From Parahaliea mediterranea (GTDB lineage Bacteria > Pseudomonadota > Gammaproteobacteria > Pseudomonadales > Halieaceae), in contig NZ_JAFKCZ010000002.1 in NCBI RefSeq assembly GCF_017255185.1, positions 186,001-250,000 on the forward strand: a stretch of DNA of 64,000 bases, written 5' to 3'. Shown piece after piece: positions 25,850-34,395 of this stretch (positions within the stretch are counted from its first letter, which is position 1; every line of letters begins with the position of its first letter). The notes under the pieces are model-generated. The model did no database searches. It saw nothing but the letters and a program-made list of their open reading frames with translations, and was not told the DNA's origin. A program made the translations under genes and the position numbers.

Positions 25850-27063
25850 GTGTCGCGCTGCGCTGCCTCGGCCTCGCCCTACTGGCGGCGGCGCTGTCGG
25901 GCTGCGTCAGCCAGACCGTCAAGAGCACCTCGGTGCCGCCCTTGGCAACCCCGGCCGAACCAGTGCCCGAAGCCCTGCTGCTGGACGTGGGCATCGCCAT
26001 ATTCGACCCCGGGCTGGAGGCCTACGAGGAGGACGAGCAGGTCTACCCGGAAGTGCGCAAGGCGGAGGCCCGCTTCATGCCGCGCCTGTTGTCCGAGGCG
26101 ATGCAGAACAGTGGCGCCTGGGGCGCGGTGCGCGTGGTGCCCAGCGCCGCCCAGATCACCGACCTGCGGGTGGAGGGCAAGATACTGCACTCCGACGGCG
26201 AGGAGCTGCAGCTGCACATCACCGCGCAAGATTCCCGCAACAACCTCTGGCTGGACAGGGAGTATACCGGGCACGCCAGCCGCTACGCCTACGACAGCGG
26301 CACGCGCCTCGACTACGACCCCTTCCAGGCCGTGTACCACCAGATCGCCAACGACCTGATGGACCAGCTGCAGGATCTCGAGAACATCGAGCGCGAGCAC
26401 ATCCGCGTTATCACCGAACTGCGTTTTGCCCGCGAATTTTCCCCCGACGCCTTTGGCGACTACCTCAGCGAGACCACCAAGGGCCGCTACCAGGTGGAAC
26501 GCCTGCCGGCGCACAACGACCCCATGCTGGAGCGCATTCGCAGCATTCGCGAGCGCGACCATATGTTCGTCGACACCATGCAGGAGTACTACGGCGGCTT
26601 TTCCGGCCAGATGCAGGCACCCTACCAGGAGTGGCGCAAGCTGAGCTACGAGGAAGCCATCGCCATGCAGGAGCTGAAGGACGAAAGCATGCGCCGCCTG
26701 ATCGCCGGTGGCGTCGCGGTACTGGCCGGCATTGCCGCGGCGGGCGGCAGCGACGGCTCCACCCGGGCGGCGGGCAACGTCGCCATTATCGGCGGCGGCT
26801 ACCTGCTCAAGAGCGGGCTGGAAAAACGCAACGAGGCGCAAATCCACGTCGAGGCCCTCGAGGAGCTGGGAATGTCGCTGGAGGCCGAAATCACGCCCCA
26901 CGTCATCGAGCTGGAGGACCGCACGGTGATGCTCAGCGGCAATGTGGAGGACCAGTACGCCCAGTGGCGCGAGATCCTGGCGGATATCTACCGCGCCGAG
27001 ATCGGCGAACTCAGCAGCCTGCCCGGCCCGGTCGCGACATCCGCCATCGACAGCGAAGACTGA
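25846..27063 (+). CDS. Envelope lipoprotein of unknown function (envelope operon gene 3)
   Basis: A 405-residue lipoprotein (lipobox ALSGC, Cys20) whose ATG overlaps the previous stop (ATGA). Residues ~50-175 contain a domain with DVGIAIFDPG and LRVEGKILHSDGEEL, resembling curli/LptE-style periplasmic assembly domains only in general pattern. Residues ~255-330 hold an amphipathic helical part and a short hydrophobic, glycine-rich segment (LIAGGVAVLAGIAAAGG; NVAIIGGGYLL) that could insert in a membrane. The C-terminal piece (ITPHVIELEDRTVMLSGNVE) looks like a small beta domain. No recognised family; its role is inferred only from membership of this operon. Confidence 0.72.
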   Translation: MSVALRCLGLALLAAALSGCVSQTVKSTSVPPLATPAEPVPEALLLDVGIAIFDPGLEAYEEDEQVYPEVRKAEARFMPRLLSEAMQNSGAWGAVRVVPSAAQITDLRVEGKILHSDGEELQLHITAQDSRNNLWLDREYTGHASRYAYDSGTRLDYDPFQAVYHQIANDLMDQLQDLENIEREHIRVITELRFAREFSPDAFGDYLSETTKGRYQVERLPAHNDPMLERIRSIRERDHMFVDTMQEYYGGFSGQMQAPYQEWRKLSYEEAIAMQELKDESMRRLIAGGVAVLAGIAAAGGSDGSTRAAGNVAIIGGGYLLKSGLEKRNEAQIHVEALEELGMSLEAEITPHVIELEDRTVMLSGNVEDQYAQWREILADIYRAEIGELSSLPGPVATSAIDSED

Positions 27064-27107
27064 ACCCGGCATTGTAGAGATCCAGACCCCAAGGCCACCG
27101 CGACTGC

Positions 27108-28625
27108 ATGTCCCGAGAGAACGACCACCTTACCCCCACCCCCTTCGAACCGGCACAAGCGCAACAGGCGCGCCCCGCCCCCACAACTGGCGGCGGTGAA
27201 CGCCCAAGTTGGGTGCTGCCGGCCCTGCTGGGCCTGCTGTTACTGGCGGCAGCGGTGCTGTTTTTACTGCCCCAGCCCGATCCGGACCCGACGGCCCCGC
27301 CAATCGCACAGGACGCGACCGGCCCGGATGCGCCCACCGGACGCCCACGGGAGGGGCCCGCGGGGCCGGACGCCACCCCCTGGGCCGACGCCCAGCAGGC
27401 GCAACTGCGCAAGGAGGCCCAGGATGTACTGGGGGAACTACTGGAACTCCAGCGACAGCTCCAGGAGCGCGGTGTCGAACAGTGGGCCCCCCAGGATTTC
27501 GCCAATGCCACCGCCGCCGCCACCGCGGGCGATGAGCTGTACAAGCAGCGCGACTATGTGCCCGCGCGGGAGCGCTACCAGGCGGGACTGGCGCAGTTGC
27601 GGGCCATTGAGGACAGCGTCCCCGAGCGGCTGGCGGCCCGACTCGAGCGGGTCCGCGAGGCCATAGAAGCCGCCGATCCCGAACTGGCGAACACCAACCT
27701 GAATGTCGCCGCGCTACTGGCGCCGGACAGCCCGGAGGTGGCGGCCCTGCGCGAGCGGCTCGACAAACTGCCGGCAGTGATGAACGCCATGAAAACCGCG
27801 GCCGCCGCCGAGGCGGGCGGCGACCTCGCCGCGGCGGTGGCGGCACTGGAGCAGGCCACCGGGCTCGCCCCACAACACCAGGGCGCGGCGGCGGAACTGG
27901 CGCGGGTGGGCGCGCTGCATACCGAGGAACGTTTCAATCGCGCCATGAGCGAGGGCTACGCGGCGCTGGACGAGGCGCGCTTCAATGACGCGCGTCGCGC
28001 CTTTCAACAGGCCCGCGAGCTGCGCCCCGGCGCCGGCGAGGCGGACAGCGCGTTGCGGGAACTGCAGGCCACCGAAACCGCCCACCGGCTGGCGACGCTG
28101 AAGCGCAGGGGCGCCGCACTGGAAGCGGAGGAGGACTGGCAAGCGGCGGCGGCGCGCTACGAAAGCGCGCTGGAAATCGACGCCAGCGTGGTGTTTGCCC
28201 AGGAGGGGCTGGCGCGGGCCCGCCCCCGAGCGAAGCTACAGGAGCAGCTGGAAGCCGTCATCGACAAACCCGAACGCCTGGCGGACCCCACGGTCGCCAG
28301 CGCCACCGGCAAGTTGCTGGCGCAAGCCAGGGAGGCGAGCCCGGCGGGGCCGGTATTGCGCGAACAGATCGAGCGTATCGACCGCTTGCTGACACAGGCC
28401 AACAAGCCGATTACGGTGACCCTGCGCTCCGACCAGCAGACATCGGTCACCGTATACAAAGTGGCGCGGCTGGGCCAGTTCGCCGAACGCGAGCTGGACC
28501 TGCGCCCGGGCACCTACACCGCCGTCGGCACGCGCAATGGCTATCGCGACGTGCGCCGCAGCTTCACGGTCAGCCCCGAGCAAACGCCGGAACCGGTGGT
28601 CATCGCCTGCACGGAACCCATCTGA
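27108..28625 (+). CDS. Membrane-anchored TPR protein with PEGA-like C-terminus (envelope operon gene 4)
   Basis: A 505-residue protein with a cytoplasmic N-terminus of ~34 residues, one membrane helix (WVLPALLGLLLLAAAVLFLL, ~residues 35-54) and a periplasmic remainder. Residues ~90-390 are helical repeats of TPR type (GDELYKQRDYVPARERYQAG; MSEGYAALDEARFNDARRAF; GAALEAEEDWQAAAARYESA). The last ~75 residues form a beta domain (PITVTLRSDQQTSVTVYKV; LRPGTYTAVGTRNGY) of the PEGA type. The next gene has the same topology and PEGA repeats, and its ATG overlaps this stop, so the two products probably work together. Confidence 0.8.
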   Translation: MSRENDHLTPTPFEPAQAQQARPAPTTGGGERPSWVLPALLGLLLLAAAVLFLLPQPDPDPTAPPIAQDATGPDAPTGRPREGPAGPDATPWADAQQAQLRKEAQDVLGELLELQRQLQERGVEQWAPQDFANATAAATAGDELYKQRDYVPARERYQAGLAQLRAIEDSVPERLAARLERVREAIEAADPELANTNLNVAALLAPDSPEVAALRERLDKLPAVMNAMKTAAAAEAGGDLAAAVAALEQATGLAPQHQGAAAELARVGALHTEERFNRAMSEGYAALDEARFNDARRAFQQARELRPGAGEADSALRELQATETAHRLATLKRRGAALEAEEDWQAAAARYESALEIDASVVFAQEGLARARPRAKLQEQLEAVIDKPERLADPTVASATGKLLAQAREASPAGPVLREQIERIDRLLTQANKPITVTLRSDQQTSVTVYKVARLGQFAERELDLRPGTYTAVGTRNGYRDVRRSFTVSPEQTPEPVVIACTEPI

Positions 28626-30691
28626 TGAATTCACCCGAGACGACCGACGCGGCCATCACCCCCGCCGCGTTCGAACCCCTGACGCCGGGAGCCCGGCCAC
28701 CGGGCAGGGAGCGCCACCCCCTGCGCTGGGTGTTGCTGGCCTGCGCCGCGCTGTTCGCGCTGCTCATGGCCTTCCTGCTGACCGCTCGCTCGGTATTGAT
28801 CTCGGTGGAAGCGCAGTCCCCCGCCTCGCTGGAGATCGGCGGGCCCTACCTGCCCTTCGGCGAGCGCATCCTGATCCGCCCGGGCCAGTACGCACTGACG
28901 GTGACCGCCGAGGGCTATTATCCCCTGGAAACCACGCTGCCGGTCTCCTCCGAGGACAGCCAGGAGCTGCTGCTGAAGCTGGAACCGCTGCCGGGCCGGC
29001 TGGTGTTTACCAGCACCCCCCCCGGCGCGCGGGTGGTGGTGGACGGCGAGGAGCTCGGCCTCACGCCGCTCGAGAATATCGAATTGGCCGCCGGCCCACA
29101 CCAGCTGCAAGTGCTGGCGGAGCGTCACCTGCCCTGGGAGCGCCCCCTGGAGGTGACCGGTCGCGAGCAGCGCCAGACGGTGGACGCGACTTTGCAACCC
29201 GGCTGGGCCGAGATCGGCCTGGCCAGCGAACCGGCCGGCGCCACCATCACCGTGGGCGGCGAGGCCGTCGCCACTACGCCGGCCGTGGTCGAGGTGATGC
29301 GCGGCGAACAGCAACTGGGCCTGGAGCTGGCCGGCTTCGCCCCCTGGTCACGGACGCTGGACGTCGCCGCCGGGGAACCCCAGGACCTCGGCACCATCGC
29401 CCTCGAACCCGCCTCCGGCATCCTGTCGTTGCGCTCCGAGCCGACCGGCGCCAACGTCACCCTGGACGGCGACTACCAGGGCCAGACGCCCCTGGTGCTG
29501 GAGCTGGCGCCGGACCGCGCCCAGCGCATCAATATCTCCCGTCCCGGCTACCGGCGCTACAACGAACAGCTGACCCTCGCCGCCGGCGAGCGCGCCGAGC
29601 GCGATATCCGCCTCGAGGCGCAACTGGGCGAACTGCGGCTCAGTGTGTCACCGCAAGAAGCCCAGGTGGCGGTCAACGGCCGGGTGGTGGGCAGGGGCGA
29701 CCAGGTCCTGTCGCTGCCGGCCTTCGAACACAGTATCGAGGTCAGCCTGGAGGGTTACGCGCCAGTGCGACGCCGCGTGACGCCGCGCAGCGGTATCGAA
29801 CAGCGCCTGGCGATCGCGCTGCAAACCCAAAAGGAAGCCAAGCTCGCCAGCCTGAGTCCGGAACTCACCACCGCCGTGGGCCAGACCCTGAAGCTGTTTA
29901 TTCCCGCTGAGTCTCCCCTCGCCGAGTTCACCATGGGCGCCTCGCGCCGCGAGTCCGGGCGCCGGGCCAACGAGGTGTTGCGGCCGGTGGCGCTCAAGCG
30001 CATGTTCTACCTGCAAACCACCGAGGTGACCAACGCACAGTTTCGTCAGTTCCAGCCCAATCACAACTCCGGCCAGCTGGAAGGCAACAGCCTCAATCGC
30101 GAACACCAGCCGGTGGCCGCGGTCAGTTGGCAGCAGGCGGCGCAGTTCTGCAACTGGCTGAGCCGCAAGGAAGGGCTGGAGCCCTTTTACACCCAGCGCG
30201 AGGGCATCGTCACCGGCTTCAACCCGGCCGCCACCGGCTACCGCCTGCCCACCGAGGCGGAGTGGGCCTGGGCCGCCCGCGCCGACGGCGAAACCCTGCT
30301 GAAATTTCCCTGGGGCGATACCTTCCCGCCGACCAAGCCGGTGGAGAACTACGCCGACAACACCTCCGCCTACGTCACCGGGCGCATTCTCAGCGGTTAC
30401 ACCGATGGTTACGTGGTCAGCGCGCCGGTGGCCTCCTTCGCGGCCAATACAAAGGGCCTGCACGACCTCGGCGGCAACGTGGCGGAGTGGGTGAACGACG
30501 TATACACCATCCCCGCGGCCAACGGCGCCCGGGAAACCGACCCGCTGGGCGCGCAGCAGGGCGACAACTACGTGGTGCGCGGCGCCAGCTGGTCCCTCAG
30601 CAAGCTGTCGGAACTGCGCCTGTCCTACCGCGATTATGGGCAAGCCGCGCGGGATGACGTAGGATTCAGGATTGCGCGCTACGCGGAGTGA
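28625..30691 (+). CDS. Membrane-anchored PEGA-repeat protein with FGE/SUMF1-like domain (envelope operon gene 5)
   Basis: A 688-residue protein with one N-terminal membrane helix (~residues 34-53), then at least four PEGA-type beta repeats to about residue 410 (FTSTPPGARVVVDGEELGLT; LASEPAGATITVGGEAV; LRSEPTGANVTLDGDYQG; LSVSPQEAQVAVNGR), then a formylglycine-generating-enzyme/SUMF1 fold from ~435 to the end (FTMGA; EVTNAQFRQF; YRLPTEAEWAWAAR; FPWGD; GNVAEWVNDVY; VVRGASWS; VGFRIAR). The C-terminal segment where true FGEs carry their active-site cysteines has none; the only cysteine of the domain is in QFCNWLS. It is therefore probably a binding module and not a sulfatase-maturing enzyme. Topology places both parts in the periplasm. 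Confidence 0.87.
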   Translation: MNSPETTDAAITPAAFEPLTPGARPPGRERHPLRWVLLACAALFALLMAFLLTARSVLISVEAQSPASLEIGGPYLPFGERILIRPGQYALTVTAEGYYPLETTLPVSSEDSQELLLKLEPLPGRLVFTSTPPGARVVVDGEELGLTPLENIELAAGPHQLQVLAERHLPWERPLEVTGREQRQTVDATLQPGWAEIGLASEPAGATITVGGEAVATTPAVVEVMRGEQQLGLELAGFAPWSRTLDVAAGEPQDLGTIALEPASGILSLRSEPTGANVTLDGDYQGQTPLVLELAPDRAQRINISRPGYRRYNEQLTLAAGERAERDIRLEAQLGELRLSVSPQEAQVAVNGRVVGRGDQVLSLPAFEHSIEVSLEGYAPVRRRVTPRSGIEQRLAIALQTQKEAKLASLSPELTTAVGQTLKLFIPAESPLAEFTMGASRRESGRRANEVLRPVALKRMFYLQTTEVTNAQFRQFQPNHNSGQLEGNSLNREHQPVAAVSWQQAAQFCNWLSRKEGLEPFYTQREGIVTGFNPAATGYRLPTEAEWAWAARADGETLLKFPWGDTFPPTKPVENYADNTSAYVTGRILSGYTDGYVVSAPVASFAANTKGLHDLGGNVAEWVNDVYTIPAANGARETDPLGAQQGDNYVVRGASWSLSKLSELRLSYRDYGQAARDDVGFRIARYAE

Positions 30692-30695
30692 GGCC

Positions 30696-30914
30696 ATGAC
30701 CATTCGCCGGACACTGCTGTTTTTGTCGCTGCTGGCGGCGCTGGCGGGCGCCCGCGCCCAGGAGCCGGCGGAACCCAACCAGGCCGCGGAACAGGCCGCG
30801 GAGGAAGCCGAAACCGACGAGCCCCGGCGCACCCGGGAGGACTCTCCCTTCGACTACGAGGCCTCGGAGCAGATTTCCGAGGACTTGTCCGTATCCTTCC
30901 CGGTCGATATATAG
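30696..30914 (+). CDS. Small acidic exported protein (envelope operon gene 6)
   Basis: A 72-residue product with a signal peptide (MTIRRTLLFLSLLAALAGARA, predicted cut before QEPAEP). The mature part is about 50 residues and very acidic (EQAAEEAETDEP; DYEASEQISEDLSVSFPVDI). It lies 4 bp after the PEGA-FGE gene and 8 bp before the TolQ-like gene. Not recognised. The size and position suggest an accessory peptide of the complex. Confidence 0.65.
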   Translation: MTIRRTLLFLSLLAALAGARAQEPAEPNQAAEQAAEEAETDEPRRTREDSPFDYEASEQISEDLSVSFPVDI

Positions 30915-30922
30915 GACTGTGC

Positions 30923-31720
30923 ATGAAAACCAGGATGTCATCCGAGTTCATTTTCCAGCTGTTCGCGCTGCTGATCGCCATCATCGTGGTGCACGCGGTC
31001 TACGTGGGCGCCATCCGCCCCGCCGCCGATGCCCAGTTGCGCCAGGAAATGGCCCTGCAGCAGGCCGGCGAGGATTTCGTGCCCGAACGCAGCTTCGCGG
31101 TGGTGATCCGCGACTTTGAACAGGAAGCCTGTTTCATCCTGCTGTTCTGGGCGCTGGCGATCATGACCTACAAGGGCCGGCAAACCCTGCGGGAGCAGCG
31201 CCTACTCGACCGCGCCCTGCTGGACGTGCCGGAGGGCACCAGCCTGCTGCCCGAGGATGCCCGGGAGTACAGCCGGGCGCTGGAGGCGCTGCCCGACCGG
31301 GAGCAGGACTTCCTGCTGCCGCGCACCCTGCTGACCGCGCTGCAACGCTTCGCCACCACCGGTAGCATCCAGGCAGTGTCGGACACCATCAAGGAACAGT
31401 GCGAGGTGGAGTCGGACCGCCTCGACTCGGAGTTGTCCATGGTGCGCTACATCGCCTGGGCCATTCCCTCCATCGGCTTTATCGGCACCGTGCGCGGTAT
31501 CGGCGACGCCCTCGGCCAGGCCTACAAGGCGGTGGAGGGGGATATCTCCGGCGTCACCGTCAGCCTGGGGGTGGCCTTCAACAGCACCTTCGTGGCGCTG
31601 GTGCTGTCCATCGTGATCATGTTCTGCCTGCACCAGTTGCAGCTGTCGCAGGAACGCCTGGTATTGGACACCCAGCGCTACGCCGACCGACAGCTGCTGC
31701 GGCACCTGGTGGCGCACTGA
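30923..31720 (+). CDS. MotA/TolQ/ExbB-family proton-channel protein (envelope operon gene 7)
   Basis: A 265-residue inner-membrane protein of the MotA_TolQ_ExbB family. Membrane segments are seen at about residues 9-30, 68-84, 176-195 and 212-236. The family core is GFIGTVRGIGDAL (~185-197) and VTVSLGVAFNSTFVALVLSI (~211-230), with the polar Thr/Ser residues that line the proton path in ExbB and TolQ. In known motors five such subunits surround two ExbD/TolR/MotB-like helices. No classical exbD/tolR/motB gene is nearby, but the two vWA genes downstream begin with an ExbD-like Asp-bearing helix and are the obvious partners. ATG preceded by AGGA. Confidence 0.9.
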   Translation: MKTRMSSEFIFQLFALLIAIIVVHAVYVGAIRPAADAQLRQEMALQQAGEDFVPERSFAVVIRDFEQEACFILLFWALAIMTYKGRQTLREQRLLDRALLDVPEGTSLLPEDAREYSRALEALPDREQDFLLPRTLLTALQRFATTGSIQAVSDTIKEQCEVESDRLDSELSMVRYIAWAIPSIGFIGTVRGIGDALGQAYKAVEGDISGVTVSLGVAFNSTFVALVLSIVIMFCLHQLQLSQERLVLDTQRYADRQLLRHLVAH

Positions 31721-31721
31721 T

Positions 31722-33017
31722 ATGGCCATCGCCCTGCTCGACATCAACGATTGCAACCTGCAGCTGTGGCACGGGGAGCACCACGTGCAAAGCCCGGGCT
31801 ACGCCCTGTGGGAGGACGGCGAGTACCGCTTCGGCACGGCAGCCCGGGCCGCGGCGCGGCTGCGCCCCCGGGACGTGGCCACCCGCTATTGGGCACAGCT
31901 GGGCACCCGACCCCTGCAGCCGGCCCTGGGCCCCGCCCGCCACAGCGCCGACCTGGTGCACGCCCACCTGCTGGCCCTGCACCGGGAAGCGGGTGAACCG
32001 GAGGAAGTCGTGTTGGCGGTGCCGGGCAGCATGGAACGGGAGCAGTTGGCGCTGCTGCTGGGTATCATCGAGCAGTGCCCCTTCCGCGCCGTGGGGCTGG
32101 CCAACCGCAGTGTGGCGCTGGCCCAGCCCGCGGCCAGGGGCCGACCGCTGTACCACCTGGAATTCCAGCTGCACCAGGCGCTGTTGACCCGCCTGGAGGA
32201 CACCGCCGGCGAGCGCCGCCTGGGCCGGGTGCAACCCCTGGCGGGCTGCGGCCTGCTGCAACTGCAAGAGCGCCTGGTGGAGATCATCGCCGCCGCCTTC
32301 ATCCGCCAGACCCGCTTCGACCCCCGCCGCCAGGCCGCCAGCGAGCAGAGCCTGTACGACGCCCTGCCCGCGGCTTTGGCCGAGTTGCGGCGTGAGGGGG
32401 AGGCGCGGCTGGAGGTCGCCGGCTACAGCGCGCGGCTCGCGGCCGCGGCGCTGGCGGAAGCCGGCGAGCGCCTGTTCAAGTCAGTCGCCGACGCCGTGGG
32501 CCATGAGCCGGTTCACCTGCTGGCGGATCCGCTGACCGCGTTGCTCCCGGGTGCCGAAACGTCACTTAGCGGATTGCACATTCTTGAAGGCGAGCACCTG
32601 CGCCACACCCTCCCCGCCTTTGAGGCACAGGTAATACGCCGCGACGCGCCGCTGGTACTCGTCAATGCCCTGCCGCTGAGCGGGGACCACAGCGAAGCCG
32701 CGCCGCCGGCAGTGGAGCCGGAAAAACCACCAGCCCGCTCCGCAGTCTCCACCGAGCCCCCGGTGGCACCCGCCGGGCCCGTACCCACACACCTGTTGCA
32801 GGGCTTCCGGGCGCGCACCCTGCGGGCGACGGGCACCGATCTCGGCGCCGGCTGGGAGCTGTACCGCGCCGACGGGGCCTGGCTGCTGCGCGGCCCGGAT
32901 TCGCAACCGGCCACGGTCAACGGCCAACCCTACACCGAGGGCCGCCATATCCACTGCGGCGACACCCTGGCCGTGGCCGGGGCACTGGCCGGGGTGGTGA
33001 TCGAGGTCGGCGACTAG
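31722..33017 (+). CDS. Cytoplasmic actin-like/FHA-like protein (envelope operon gene 8)
   Basis: A 431-residue protein without signal peptide or membrane helix. The N-terminal ~320 residues resemble actin/Hsp70-fold (PilM/FtsA-like) ATPase halves: a phosphate-1-like start IALLDINDCNLQLW, then EEVVLAVPGSM and VGLANRSVALA, and a later VHLLADPLTALLPGAE; the nucleotide motifs are weak. After a Pro-rich linker (~330-355), the last ~75 residues look like an FHA domain lacking the canonical phosphothreonine residues (AWLLRGPDSQPATVNGQPY; HCGDTLAVAG). The assignment is by pattern only. It starts 1 bp after the TolQ-like gene and its TAG touches the inverted-repeat element. Confidence 0.68.
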   Translation: MAIALLDINDCNLQLWHGEHHVQSPGYALWEDGEYRFGTAARAAARLRPRDVATRYWAQLGTRPLQPALGPARHSADLVHAHLLALHREAGEPEEVVLAVPGSMEREQLALLLGIIEQCPFRAVGLANRSVALAQPAARGRPLYHLEFQLHQALLTRLEDTAGERRLGRVQPLAGCGLLQLQERLVEIIAAAFIRQTRFDPRRQAASEQSLYDALPAALAELRREGEARLEVAGYSARLAAAALAEAGERLFKSVADAVGHEPVHLLADPLTALLPGAETSLSGLHILEGEHLRHTLPAFEAQVIRRDAPLVLVNALPLSGDHSEAAPPAVEPEKPPARSAVSTEPPVAPAGPVPTHLLQGFRARTLRATGTDLGAGWELYRADGAWLLRGPDSQPATVNGQPYTEGRHIHCGDTLAVAGALAGVVIEVGD

Positions 33018-33281
33018 TGCTCCTTCAAGGTGATATTGTCATGTTCAGTCAGCCCCACGGCAGTCCAGTGTGAGGCGTTTTCTCGAAGGCATAGCGGGTC
33101 TATGTCGAGAGGAAACAACGAAGCAATGGGCTGCCGTGGGGCTGACCCAGAGGGCGCTAAGCAGGCCGCCCTCTGCCGCGTTGCAGCGGCTTGACATGGC
33201 ACCACCATGCCGGCGCCACTGCGCCTTGCAGAGAACGGCCTGCTTAGCGCTGAATACGACAATATCACCTTGAAGGAGCAC
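33017..33281. repeat. 265-bp structured inverted-repeat element (three-way junction), overlapping the ribosome site of the next gene
   Basis: The ends (33017-33040 and 33258-33281) are perfect 24-bp inverted repeats. Inside are two separate hairpin arms: 33048-33063 pairs with 33131-33146 (16 bp), enclosing TCTCGA/TCGAGA and CATAG/CTATG; 33154-33167 pairs with 33237-33250 (14 bp), enclosing CTCTGC/GCAGAG and CATGG/CCATG. The whole folds as a cloverleaf-like three-way junction in DNA or RNA. The right end holds GAAGGAG, the only Shine-Dalgarno for the gene at 33289, and it is paired with the left end. It is the only large gap inside the operon. It resembles a MITE-like mobile remnant or a cis-acting RNA; no target duplication is evident. 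Confidence 0.85.
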
Positions 33282-33288
33282 AAGCGCG

Positions 33289-34380
33289 ATGGCCAGGAAG
33301 AAGCGCGGATTCACGACCTTCAGCCTGAGCTTCCTGGATATCATGTCCTGCGGCTTCGGCGCGGTGGTGCTGGTGTTTTTGATCATCGACCACTCCATCG
33401 AGGTGCAGTCGAAAGAACTGAACCAGGACCTGCTCTCCGAGGTCAATCTAATGGAGGAAGATGTCGCCGAGGGCGAGGAGGGTCTGGTGCGCCTGCGCAA
33501 TACCCTGTCCCAGATCGACCTGCAAATGGTGGAGGCCCAGGGCCGCGCCAGCCGGATCTCCGAGGACATCGAGGAGTACGAGGCGCTGATCGCCGGCCTG
33601 CGCGCGGAGGGCTTTACCGAGCGCGCGGATATCGAGCAGCTCAAGGCCGAAATCCAGGCCCTGGAAGACGAGGTCAAAAAGCTGCGCGAATCCTCTCGCG
33701 ACAACAGCGGCCGCAGCGCCCGCAGTTTCCTCGGCGAGGGCAACCGCCAGTACCTGACCGGCCTCAACCTGGGCGGCAAGCACATCGCGCTGCTGGTGGA
33801 TGTCTCCGCCAGCATGCTGGCCGACCGCCTGGTCAACGTCATTCGCCTGCGCAACATGGCCCCCGACGTCCAGCGCCGCGCGGACAAGTGGAGCCGCACC
33901 CTCAACACCGTGGACTGGCTCACCGCGCAACTGCCGGTGGACAGCCGCTACCAGGTGATCACCTTCAACACCGAGGCCCGCACCGCGCTGCCCGATACCG
34001 GCGGCAAGTGGCTCGAAGTCGCCAACCAGCCGCAACTCGAGCAGGTCTCCGAGTCCCTGCGCGGCATCACCCCCGCCGGCGGCACCAGCCTGGAGAACGC
34101 CTTCGAGGCCTTGAAGGCGCTGTCGCCCGCCCCCGATAATATCTTCCTGATCACCGACGGCCTGCCCACCCAGGGCGCCAAGCCGCCCCGGGGCAGCAAG
34201 GTGTCCGGCCGCGAGCGCCAGGAACTCTACGCCCGGGCGATCAAGCAGCTGCCGCGCAACGTGCCGGTAAACATCATCCTGGCGCCCATGGAGGGGGACC
34301 CGATGGCCGCCTCCGCCTTCTGGCAGCTGGCCCAGGCCACCGGCGGCTCCTTCCTCAGCCCGTCGAGCGACTGGCCGTGA
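33289..34380 (+). CDS. Membrane-anchored vWA protein with ExbD-like helix, paralog 1 (envelope operon gene 9)
   Basis: A 363-residue protein. Its N-terminus is basic, then one membrane helix FSLSFLDIMSCGFGAVVLVF with Asp17 embedded, as in ExbD/TolR/MotB; N-in topology puts the rest in the periplasm. A long coiled coil follows (~residues 38-138, e.g. IEQLKAEIQALEDEVKKL). Residues ~160-360 are a von Willebrand A domain with a complete metal-ion site: DVSAS (171-175), Thr266 in TPAGGTS and Asp290 in LITDG. vWA domains bind protein partners through this metal. The Shine-Dalgarno is inside the preceding inverted-repeat element. A 15-bp gap leads to its paralog. Confidence 0.88.
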   Translation: MARKKRGFTTFSLSFLDIMSCGFGAVVLVFLIIDHSIEVQSKELNQDLLSEVNLMEEDVAEGEEGLVRLRNTLSQIDLQMVEAQGRASRISEDIEEYEALIAGLRAEGFTERADIEQLKAEIQALEDEVKKLRESSRDNSGRSARSFLGEGNRQYLTGLNLGGKHIALLVDVSASMLADRLVNVIRLRNMAPDVQRRADKWSRTLNTVDWLTAQLPVDSRYQVITFNTEARTALPDTGGKWLEVANQPQLEQVSESLRGITPAGGTSLENAFEALKALSPAPDNIFLITDGLPTQGAKPPRGSKVSGRERQELYARAIKQLPRNVPVNIILAPMEGDPMAASAFWQLAQATGGSFLSPSSDWP

Positions 34381-34395
34381 GCGGGGGTAGCTGAG

